A DNA stretch of 64,000 nt, taken from positions 62,001-126,000 of the forward strand of contig JACCGJ010010830.1 of the NCBI GenBank assembly GCA_013407085.1, given 5' to 3'. Numbering within the stretch: the stretch's first letter is position 1; every line of letters begins with the position of its first letter. The position numbers and the translations under genes were made by a program. Of this stretch, positions 55,901 to 64,000 are shown piece after piece. Below the pieces are notes generated by a model that saw only the letters and a program-made list of their open reading frames with translations, was not told the DNA's origin and ran no database searches. This stretch comes from Atriophallophorus winterbourni (Eukaryota; Platyhelminthes; Trematoda; Plagiorchiida; Microphallidae).

Positions 55901-58033
55901 ATAGCTGTTACAAAGTTTTCTCTTCTACCTCTAATTCGTCGACCTCGAACAAAGGTATGTTCAAAATAACTTCTTATCTTAAATACCTTCCCTGGGGATT
56001 AAGTGACCGGCCACCGTCTACGTTGGTCTGGGAATGCTATAGAATCGACCATGAATCTGCATACCAAATAGCCTGTCTTATTTTTTACCGGTAGCCTAAT
56101 ACGAATTGGAACATTTCCAAGAACGTTTACTATGTGATGCCTTCATCAGTTAATCACTACATAATTGGAAGACAGGCTACCTTACGTTGAACACAATGAT
56201 AGAAGAATTAAGGCCATGGTTTACATTTCCCATTCAGGGTAACCGAAAAAGCAATAGCTAACCACAGGTCAGCACGACAGTTTTTATTTTTATTAAAAAA
56301 TTTTGCGGACACCAAACGCAACCGAGAACCTCGCTTCATGTCAACTTTTTAGAGAGTTGCGTGGAAAACAAAACCAGGTTGATGAGACACGGTGCTTTTG
56401 TTGCGTTATCCGAGGATGTGGCAGGAAACAAAAATATAATTGAACGGGTGGAGTGAGCAGCTTAGAACTATTGCACGTCATCCTACGATCAGTAATGTGA
56501 TACATAAATGACAATCATTAAAGTAGGCCGATGAGCACACAAGTGATAAACGTGCTAGCAGCGATAAGCACATACTAGCTCATTACTTGCCGACTAATCC
56601 AGATATGATAAGATTCTCATTTGTAAGATTTGTTACGCACAGAGACCCGAGAACACATGGTCACACCCTCCAACTTCAGACGCACAGAACCATTCATCCA
56701 CCTCTCAACCCCCCTATCAAACATGAAACGCAGTTACTACAGATGCAAAACTGACAAACAGTGAGCGCTATTTTGTGGATATAATCGAACGTTTCCGATC
56801 AAAATACGTCCCAAAAGGGTTAATCGACGATGATAGTCACTCTATAAGTGTTGTTGATATGCATTAAAAGTGTCGGGAAATAAAACGGCTAACGCGTCGC
56901 CGTTTCTTCTGTCATCGAATCGTAACGATGGGATGAACTGACATTGAGATCAGATCGGTTGGGCGACAACAACAGATGTTGCTGGTTCCTTCACGACTGG
57001 TCGGGTATATAACGCTATTCAAATGTGCCAGTCTTAAGTAACGTAACTAAATTATTAATCAAGGGGATCGAGTCCCACTAGAGGATGCTGATCTCAAATA
57101 ACGACGCAACTCAAGTCCAATGTGTTCATTGTGGACAGTCGTGATAAACTTTGTGTGGATATTCCGAAGGATCTGTACTGATGGGTGGCCAAAAAGAATC
57201 GATCCCATGGTATATATCTGGGCACGTTCAAGCTATAAACTGTAGGTCAGACTTGTTTGCGTATACTATGAAAAATAAATCTAATTATACGTCATCTAAC
57301 TTGTTTGCATTCATGCATTTAGTCTGAGGAACACAATAGCGTTTCAAATTTTCGCTATCATGGTTTCATTATGTGAATTTTGTTTACAATAATCGTTACG
57401 TTAACTTTGGCAGACTATTTGAGTCCACTGTTATGTATTTCGGAAATATGTTACAGTAATGGCTGTATGAGCGCCCCAATTATGGCCCGTTTATTTCGCA
57501 CAGCGTAATCAGTTGGGGGATGAATGCAATTTGTTAAATTTAGCGCCAGCTTTGACAGACAAAATAATGATATTATTGCTAGCAATTATACCCCTGAGGA
57601 TGCAGCGGAAATATATAAACAAACCAATGTACTAAGCAACCAGTGAAAGGAATACGGGTCACCATATAATTCATCTCCCATCGCTTATACGCTCAGTGGG
57701 CCAAAATTGAATATTTATCAGTTCCGCCATACTTATGAGTAGCATGTAACAGAAGTACTTGAGATCGTACGTTCGATACCGACGGTGGATGCACACTTTC
57801 CGAACGCACGGTTAACACATACTGCATGGCATCGCACGCAACGAGACATTCCGATTCGTGCGAAAAATCTCAAACACTATGTTCAAAGCGATAATTTCGA
57901 CAAAAATTAAAACGACACAAATAAGAAGGAGAAATCAAGGGTAAAACTTACGAGCATAGAGAGGTCTTCGTCCGCAAGCATTGAAAGCAAGACTTCCGGC
58001 CACCCCGACACCAGCAGCCAAAAATTCTAACAT
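52966..58033 (-). CDS. NDUFC2: NADH dehydrogenase (complex I) subunit C2-like protein
   Basis: Small accessory membrane subunit of mitochondrial complex I. Three exons join in phase: 57952-58033, 54872-55015 and 52966-53015. Donors are both GTAAGT; acceptors are TTTGAACAG and GATCTCTTCAG. Total 276 nt, 91 residues. Features: hydrophobic start MLEFLAAGVGVAGSLAFNAC, then GRRP, a second hydrophobic segment (IGVALLCFGATYCA), basic LRNK, DHYKATFPDRVP, and a C-terminus LYYRDVLQEWKPNR. Vertebrate NDUFC2 shows the same order (N-x-x-RRRP, two membrane segments, FP, a Tyr, P-x-R at the end), which supports homology despite low identity. None of the exons was recognisable alone. It lies 158 bp downstream of the GTF2E2 stop and is probably cotranscribed with it. 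Confidence 0.8.
53016..54871 (-). other. NDUFC2 intron 2
   Basis: 1.86 kb. Contains a retroposed repeat end at 53355-53432; the rest shows no gene. Confidence 0.6.
53355..53432 (+). repeat. dispersed repeat 3' end with TA tail
   Basis: GCAACGGCACCATGTCTGTA then TCAGATTGTGCAAATATATA; the same block as 21308-21365. Confidence 0.7.
55192..55251 (+). repeat. four tandem 15-bp subterminal repeats
   Basis: ACACTTAATCGTCAG, ACCCTTAATCCACAG, ACATTTCATCTTCAG, TCACTTAATCCCCAG end to end. One unit reappears inverted at 55992-56006. Confidence 0.85.
55415..55986. repeat. 286-bp tandem duplication within the MULE remnant
   Basis: 55415-55700 and 55701-55986 are nearly identical. Differences include ACCCGTT against AACCGTT and GGTAAGTTC against GGTATGTTC. 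Confidence 0.9.
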
Positions 58034-58046
58034 TAGTAACAGAAAA

Positions 58047-58075
58047 CCTGAGAACAGAAACGGAGTAAAAGCGGC
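58047..58075 (-). promoter_or_regulatory. 3' splice site before NDUFC2, candidate trans-splice acceptor
   Basis: On the minus strand a pyrimidine-rich tract (CTTTTACTCCGTTTCTGTTC) ends in TCAG at 58048, leaving a 14-nt leader before the ATG. No cis donor fits between the GTF2E2 stop and this site. Confidence 0.55.
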
Positions 58076-58155
58076 AGTTTGATAACACGTGTATTGTCAA
58101 ACTTAAATCGAGCAAACATTAGAGAATAACGAAAGATTGAGCTTAGAATAGGGAG

Positions 58156-58161
58156 TTTATT
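58156..58161 (-). terminator. poly(A) signal of GTF2E2
   Basis: AATAAA on the minus strand, 31 nt after the GTF2E2 stop and about 107 nt before the NDUFC2 acceptor. Confidence 0.7.
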
Positions 58162-58191
58162 TTTCATAGAAATTTACAAAAGCAAGCTAGA

Positions 58192-61100
58192 TTAGTTTGT
58201 AGATGACTTGGCAGAAAGTGCTTCTGTGAAGTCTTCAATGATATCGCCCACATGCTCATTGTCCTTTAGTTTAACGGGACGGCGGATAGGTCGCCTTTGA
58301 CCGGGCTTCTTGCGTTGCGCGGGAATCTAGGAAACCATGGCATAAATATAGTGACGATTGAATGAAAAACAATATACGAGAGTGCATTCTAAAACGCAAC
58401 AAACTATGAAAACAAAGACAAGCGCGGAGCATTCAATTTGCGTACAAAACGAGGGAAAATGTGCACTCAACACTAAACGACTCGCACATTATGGCCATTA
58501 AACGAGGAGCTTATAAACTGACTACTGATCAACTCAGAGGTGTATAGACACTGTAAAGCTATGACACTTTCGGAGCTAAGTGAGATGACACACGATAATC
58601 TCGAAACCAAGTCCGGCTTGCGGCATCAGCAGTATTTGGTGTGCGATATTGTGGAGAGCCCAAATTCAAGATATCACTGATTTGTGGGTTATCGGATTTC
58701 TATAAAATGCACAGAAAAGCGACGAGTTAAATGGTTGCGTGTCTCAAAATGGCATGGTGGTGTAAAGCACAACGAGCGAGGCTGCAGTGGTGTAACGGTT
58801 AAGAAGTGTATAGAATCACCCCCCTATCTGCAGTACATGAACTGAGTCCGGACATAGTGACCGGGATTCCACACATATTCAAGGGATAATGGTAATGAGA
58901 CTGAAGCATATACCTGTAATTATCAAATAAAGAAATAAAGTGCAGTTTTGCCAGAGTAGAAAGAAAGTATTTTTTAAACACCCACACGCAATCAGCCGGT
59001 GGCTGCCACAAACTAGTTTTGTGTTGACATAAGCCAGACTGTGTACTTGGCCTCCTTTGGTCGATGTCTATCATGGATGTGCATAACAAGCGCATAAGGG
59101 TTTCATGCTCCACAGCGCTTAGAAAGACAGTTCGATTCGGGAAGAACAATCTCTGCGCAGTGCTCACAGCATGGGTATGCAATCATTCAGTACGTCTGTG
59201 CTATGTGGCTAACACCATGCTAAATAGATGGGCCACTGGTAGTGCTGAAACACGCTGGAGTCTCACTACCATTTCTATTTTCTTTCTCGTATCTGTCAAG
59301 GCCTGGGAAACCTGACAGTATCTTAGCCCACGTGCAGTCTCTGACTGTAGCGCACTTTGCCTGGATCAGGCTTGTTCTTTCACACATATACATACTTTTA
59401 GCGCGGTCTGTTCAAAGGCTGACTTCCTGAGTTCAAACCACCATAGAGTAGATCTTTTAGAATGCGACCATTTTCCCTTCTGTATGTACGTATCTGTGGA
59501 ATTGCAAGCCTGATCCAGGCAACGTACCACACAATCATAGAATGAACATGGACTAAGATACTGTTAGGTTACCCAGACCTTGACAGATATGGGAAACGAA
59601 AACAGCAATGGCATTTAGACTCCAGCGTATGCAGCTCATTACTGGTGGCAAATCAAATTTGCACGGTGTTCGCTTCACAGAACCGAAGAACATTTTCGCT
59701 ACTGCGCACATGATCCAACCAGCGTATGTAGCTTTAGAAAGCAATTCAGAATCTGCTACTTTTAAATCTATCATACATTCAAGATGCGACAGATCCCCAT
59801 AAATGGAATTTATTCAGGTTCTGTTCGTTTTTTCATGGATATTCCAGGTTTTATTGACGTACACTAAAGCATTTATCACGGACTGTCAAACCCTGATAAC
59901 ACTCAGTGTGATGGCAAAAGAAAGGAACCAGTGGCGAGAATCCTGCCGTGCTTGTGTTCCCGTTTATCAATGACCCTCCCCCCTTCCTGATTCCAAAAAA
60001 GACAAAAAAGATCAAAAACGGCATGTGTAAACAGACAGACAAAAAAATCCCCCTCTCGTTTTTCTTTCATCATGTACCTTCTTCATGGTATACTTGTTGG
60101 CACATCGTCTGTAAAGACTTGTGTGATAATATTAATAATAATCTCCACAGACAACTTGCGGTAGCCCAAGACAACAAAAGTTCAAACGGGACAAGAGAGC
60201 AAGGTGCTCTGCCAATCGGATTATCAATCGCGATGTCTAGCGAGGTTAGCCGGATGGGTGAACCAATATATGTGAAATGATGTGCTGGAGAATGCCGGCG
60301 GTTTTCAACAGTGATTACGGGAGGGGATACAGTGCTTTGAACTAAGACTTTGGTCTTGTTCATGCTGATTATCAATCTGAAGTCATTTGAACGCTAACCA
60401 AAAGCAGTCCATTAGCCAGTGGAGGTGTTCTCGCGAGAGAGCAATAATGGCTGCATCGTCGGTAAACAGCAGGTCATGGATTAGTACATCTCGTATCTTG
60501 GTTTGTGCCCTCAAAAAGTTTAGGTTGAAAAGCTTGTCATCCCTCCATGCTAACGCAGTCAAATGTCTCAGTTAGATCAATAAAAACAGCGTGTAATGGC
60601 ATGTGCTGTTCCTGACAATTTTTCTTGAAGTTGTCTCAGGGAACAGATCGTGTCAAAGGTTGATCTTTCACGGTGGAAGCCACATTGCAATTCCGAGTAA
60701 ACTCTATCAGCTAAACCTTGTAGCAAGATCTGTAAGACTTAAGCAAACAATTTGAGTAAAACATTCACTGGAAATAGTGTGCAGCCGCCTAGATCACCAT
60801 TATTCTTAAACAGCATGATGATCATGGTGTCTCGCATCTCTTGTGGGACACACTTCCGGCCAGCACTGAAGAAACAAATGCTGAAGAGGCTGCAATAATG
60901 CTGTTCTACAGCATTTGATGAGCTCAGGTGGAATTCCGTCGCCACGCATACGGCAGAGAAAGGGCAGTATATCCGACGATGACAAGCATCATTTGCTTAG
61001 CAAATAATTCGAACGGGAATCCTAGAACCAGTCCTGGAAAACGCAAAAGCAGTTCCATGCTGCAGTAAAACGTACAAACGTTTTATCAGCGAATAAAGTT

Positions 61101-61252
61101 TAGATTACCAAAAATAACTTTTGACAAGCTGGAACGTACAAATTTCTTCTTATCACCAGACATTGATGAGATTCCTCTTCGCTTGAGGTACTCTTCAATT
61201 TTAGTCTCATGGATTCCCTCAACACTGACTGCGCGCCATTGTTGCTTGAATG
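58192..61252 (-). CDS. GTF2E2: transcription initiation factor TFIIE subunit beta, last two exons (5' part off-window)
   Basis: Nuclear general transcription factor; TFIIE-beta helps load TFIIH into the RNA polymerase II preinitiation complex. Exons 61140-61252 (phase 1 in, phase 0 out; acceptor TTTCTTACAG, donor GTACGT) and 58192-58326 (acceptor TTTCCTAG, stop TAA). They translate to FKQQWRAVSVEGI, KIEEYLKRRGISSM and KKKF, joined to IPAQRKKPGQRR, DNEHVGDIIEDF and the end. Human TFIIE-beta has the same C-terminal order: W-R-S-V, KIEEYLKRQGISSM, a basic QRRKKP stretch, NEHL and a short acidic end. The winged-helix core exons must lie beyond 64000. The intron holds SINE and RTE debris. The exon could read on past 61140 to a stop, but the GTACGT donor gives the conserved continuation. 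Confidence 0.9.
59170..59398 (+). mobile_element. SINE-family copy in the GTF2E2 intron
   Basis: GGTATGCAATCATTCAGTAC head, TCTCACTACCATTTCTATTT, GCCTGGATCAGGC hairpin, CACACATATACATAC tail. Confidence 0.85.
59483..59680 (-). mobile_element. SINE-family copy in the GTF2E2 intron, opposite strand
   Basis: GTATGTACGTATC tail at the left, GCCTGATCCAGGC hairpin, GCAGCTCATTACTGGTGG. Confidence 0.8.
60058..60152 (+). repeat. 3' end of the TAA-tailed repeat
   Basis: TTTCTTTCATCATGTACC..CATCGTCTGTAAAGACTTG with an AATAATAAT tail; same as 35303-35380. Confidence 0.8.
60155..60970 (-). mobile_element. RTE-type reverse-transcriptase fragment
   Basis: The minus strand matches the family at 4548-6842: GGDGIPPELIKC-like start near 60940, CVPQEMRDTMIIMLFKN, the YAVFIDLT block, then ISMNKTKVLVQSTVSPP and HHFTYIGS (60375-60160). 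Multiple lesions. Confidence 0.8.
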
Positions 61253-62077
61253 CTGTAAGAAAGAATAATGCGAAATTCATTTGGTCATTCGATTCGCGAT
61301 AAACAATTAACCGCAAAAAATCAGAAGCTCTGATCACGAGACCAAAGAGGGGATACGGAAGCGAAACAAAATACGACAATGTAAAAGAATGGAAATATTT
61401 TGATAGCCATGAACAAACGTGGAATAAATGAATGCATATGGCATAAATGGGACATAAATAGAACTGAATTCGTCTAAATAAATTGGTCCATATTTCTTCG
61501 ACGTAGGTGAAAAAATAAGGGCCATTGTTAGTAGAACTTAAAGAAAAGTGCATGAAGTAACAATACATGTTTGCCCATTTTTGGTGACAGTTGAAGGTGA
61601 CCCTGAGATCACAAAATGTACGTTATTCATCGTGGTTCATTGACACCTTAAGGTCATATGCGGTGCCTAACATTGCCTGAGTACCTTAGTAACATCTAAG
61701 CGACCGAATTGAGCGTTTATTCAAAGCCATACCTAAATCTGTTTGCCTGAGGATGAAGCACAAATAATCACCCGGAAAGCACCAAAAGTACCGTCTAAGA
61801 AGGTTTGGTATAGTTGTATCTTGTCTCTGATAAGCAGCAAATACCGGCAACGAACCCAAGAGGAGGCCTGGTGCAGTTTGTTGGCTTTACTTATGCGGGG
61901 TTCTTGCGTTCATGACACGTATGTATGCAGATATACGTGGAATTAGAAAGAGCATTAGCTTCAGTGTAAGCGAAGCGTCGAAAAGGTTCAAATCGGTCGC
62001 TTTTCACGCTGAATACTGGAGAATAAGGGTTCGAAAGTGCGGGAGAGGGGTCAGAAAAGGATGAAAGAGTAGCAGCA
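61253..62077. other. GTF2E2 intron, no recognised feature
   Basis: Open frames here are not convincing. The minus frame 61891-62100 is unassigned. Confidence 0.45.
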
Positions 62078-63608
62078 GTCATCATCATCATGAAGCACAA
62101 GTCTGGAGCCAGACAAAGTGCTAATCAATATAAAGCAGGAAGGGCAGATAAGCAAGCGCGTGGAAAAGGGAAAGCAGGCAAGTGGAAAATGCAAAAGCAA
62201 ATGCACAAAAAGCAGCTTGTTTTTGTAGTTTCACTGCATGCGACTTTTTGAGTTTTTGTTTTTGGTGTTTTTATATAAAATAATACCAGATAAAAATTAT
62301 GACACATAATAAAATACACTGTCGCCACTGACTTCGGTTTGTAGCCACATCGCGTAAGGTTTTCAGCCAACTAGTAGGTGGTTTTTGGATCCCACCCAGG
62401 CAAACGAATACGCCCAACTGAGCCTAGCGCTACGGTGAGTTTCTTCATCCCAGCGCGCTACGACATGGACTGGCCACCCGATCTTTTCTCCCAGCTTCTG
62501 TCAGGTTCTGCGAATAAGGCGCGGTACGGTAAACGGTAAGTAGGCATTCTTAAAACATGTCCCAACCATCGCAAGCAAGCAAGCAAGCATCAGCATTTCT
62601 CTCAGTCCGTGGCCATCTGGTCCTAACACCCGCTTGCAGACATCTATATTTGTAACACGATGCTGCCACCAAATGCGAGCAATTCTACGCAGGCAACGGG
62701 TATCAAAAACAGAAAGCCGAAGGACATCTCCCACTCGGATAGACCAGGTTTCACAGCCATAAAGGAGTGTAGCACGCATCACTGCGTTGTACACTCGGCC
62801 TTTAGTATGGAGTGAAACATCACGTCGACGCCACATGTGGCGAAGGTTAGCAAACGCTGCACCCGCTTTGCGAACACGATGTGAGATCTTGCCCTCGACA
62901 CAACCTCCAGCGGAGATACAACTGTCAAGGAAAACAAAGCTGTCAACCAATTCAAGATTGACATCGCACACAGTTAGGTTTGGAAGAGAGCCGCTCCAAT
63001 CCTGGGTAAGTGTTTTACACTTGTTAGGCGCAAAGCACATGCCATACCTTGAAGCTTCAAGTACCAGGCGGTCCAGGGCTTGTTGAATGATATGAGGGTC
63101 ATCTCCCAGAAGTGCGATCTCATCCGCATACTCTAGATCGGTAGCTCTCTCACCCGGCAGAAGTTCAACACCTGCGCCCACCAGACCAGCTAAAGCTTTT
63201 CTCAGGACATCGTCGATCGTGAAGTTAAAAAGGAACGGCGAGATAGGGCAGCCCTGCCGCACCCCGCTGGAGATATTGAACGAGAACGACAATTGTCCGT
63301 ACGCTCGAACCCTGCCCGAAGTTCGGCAATATAATGCTTTCAAGATCCAAACATACTTCTCGGGCACTCCATGTCTCAGTAGACAGTTCCAAAGACTTTC
63401 ACGATCGATTGAATTGAATGCCGCTCGGATGTCAAGGAATACCACGATAGTTGGTTTACGAAAAGCGTGGCGTTGCTCCAGTAACTGACGGAGTGTGAAA
63501 ATTTGATCTATGCACCCTCGGCCGACCCGAAACCCAGTTTGCTCCTCACGGATTTGCTCTTCCTGTTTGGTACTGAATCGGTGAAGCAGGATGGACGCCA
63601 TTTTAGGA
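62078..63608 (-). mobile_element. RTE-type (SR2-like) LINE, 5'-truncated
   Basis: Begins just before the ASILLHRF block of the reverse transcriptase and ends in the AGCAC..GTCTGG/CCAGAC..GTGCT hairpin and a CATGATGATGATG tail. Right boundary approximate; no certain target duplication. Confidence 0.85.
62501..63601 (-). pseudogene. reverse transcriptase of the RTE element
   Basis: QTGFRVGRGCIDQIFTL, VVFLDIRAAFNSIDRESLW, GVRQGCPISPFLFNF, then DLEYADEIALLGDD (YADE for YADD), the thumb and LYGCETWSIRVGDV. At about 62570-62590 one extra GCAA unit, compared with the sister copy at 20530-20550, shifts the frame after LREMLMLA, so the true C-terminus lies in another frame. Confidence 0.9.
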
Positions 63609-63789
63609 GCTACTGAAGGACCAGTAATAGCTTATTTTCGCTTATAAGCCCTGTTGTATGAAGCATGCAAGGCAAACAAAGTAAGCGTGTGCGACAACAG
63701 ATGTACAATGGAATTAAATTTATTTGGCTGAAAAATCCTGGCCACGAAGCAGTTGGTTGAGACTATGTTGGTTTGATCTCCATGCATGA

Positions 63790-63930
63790 AATGAAAGATC
63801 AAGCCTGGAATTCCGTCGTCTCCCGGGGCATACCCATTCGTTAAGCGGTTGATTGCCTCACTGAGCTCATCGAGAGTAGGGGGAATATCTAGATATTTAA
63901 TGGTTGGCAACCGCTCAACATTTTCAAATA
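63790..63930 (-). mobile_element. short RTE-type fragment
   Basis: LPTIKYLDIPPTLDELSEAI and NGYAPGDDGIPG match the start of the reverse transcriptase at 5026-5130; it breaks off after that. Confidence 0.75.
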
Positions 63931-63937
63931 CATGTGA

Positions 63938-64000
63938 TGGTATGCTATGGCATGAAAGCACAAGCCTGATCCAGGCAAAGTGCCACACAGTCAGAGACTT
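63938..64000 (-). mobile_element. SINE-family copy cut by the window end
   Basis: GGTATGCTATGGCATGAAAG, then CACAAGCCTGATCCAGGC and the first bases of the next block. Confidence 0.8.

Larger units (their letters stand above)
55192..56007 (-). mobile_element. MULE (Mutator-like) DNA transposon remnant
   Basis: The minus strand reads RGRRENF, TAIFPPETWK, then RTNNAVEGWHHALQSLFSC, QHPTMWTFLNGLRKDC and a tail to about 55320, the C-terminal end typical of MULE transposases. The coding part is duplicated in tandem and interrupted by stops. CACTTAATCCCCAG-type motifs occur as four 15-bp repeats at the left and once inverted at the right, giving a 16-bp perfect inverted repeat (55236-55251 and 55992-56007). 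Confidence 0.7.
55016..57951 (-). other. NDUFC2 intron 1
   Basis: 2.9 kb. Contains the MULE remnant; 56010-57950 has no recognisable feature. Confidence 0.6.

Noticed and set aside
58783..58875. tRNA-like segment (GTGGTGTAACGGTTAAG, later CCGGGATTCC)
   Set aside because: A-box resemblance is fair, but no complete cloverleaf or standard B box can be drawn; at most a tRNA-derived repeat.
61891..62100. Minus-strand frame as an upstream GTF2E2 exon
   Set aside because: It starts within the RTE tail (ATGATGATG) and has no similarity to TFIIE-beta.

Overview
The window is nuclear DNA of an animal, most likely a flatworm and probably a digenean trematode. Three observations support this. Conserved animal genes are cut by very short introns (30, 33 and 35 nt) beside introns of several kilobases. 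Non-coding DNA is AT-rich, especially 1-3357. Most of the rest is non-LTR retrotransposon, small Ty3/Gypsy elements and a short SINE-like repeat. I cannot fix the species from sequence alone.

Four host genes are recognisable once exons are joined across splice sites. (1) A FoxJ1-type forkhead gene on the minus strand (exons between 3358 and about 3858); its 3' part lies beyond the left edge. (2) A complete TESK/LIMK-family protein kinase on the plus strand, seven coding exons from 38330 to 51908, 419 residues, with a poly(A) signal at 51979. (3) A complete three-exon gene on the minus strand (52966-58033) whose 91-residue product matches complex I subunit NDUFC2. (4) The last two coding exons of the general transcription factor subunit TFIIE-beta (GTF2E2) on the minus strand (58192-61252). 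Genes 3 and 4 are in tandem: only 158 bp separates the GTF2E2 stop from the NDUFC2 start, with a poly(A) signal and a strong 3' splice site between them, as in trans-spliced operons.

From 4.5 to 38 kb the space between FoxJ1 and the kinase is a nest of mobile DNA. It starts with a 5'-truncated RTE-type element with 12-bp target duplications (4548-6842). CR1-type fragments on both strands (7.4-21.3 kb) follow, one of them split by a SINE and by an RTE fragment. Two full-length Gypsy elements of one family follow: Gypsy-1 (23136-27107) sits inside a SINE, and Gypsy-2 (28491-32481) sits inside the endonuclease region of an old RTE-type element that also holds two SINEs and a GC-rich repeat. Gypsy-2 has identical LTRs and an unbroken gag-pol frame and looks recent.

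Both Gypsy elements lack an obvious tRNA-type primer site. Each has, one base inside the 5' LTR, a 13-14-nt tract perfectly complementary to a tract within its own LTR. The two elements differ in sequence there but keep the complementarity, which points to Tf1-like self-priming. The SINE family shares a 3' hairpin, with a compensatory base-pair change, with one RTE-type family, suggesting the LINE mobilises it. Large kinase introns hold a fold-back element, old SINEs, a CR1 tail and an RTE copy. The NDUFC2 intron 1 holds a MULE transposase remnant with a 286-bp tandem duplication and 15-bp subterminal repeats.
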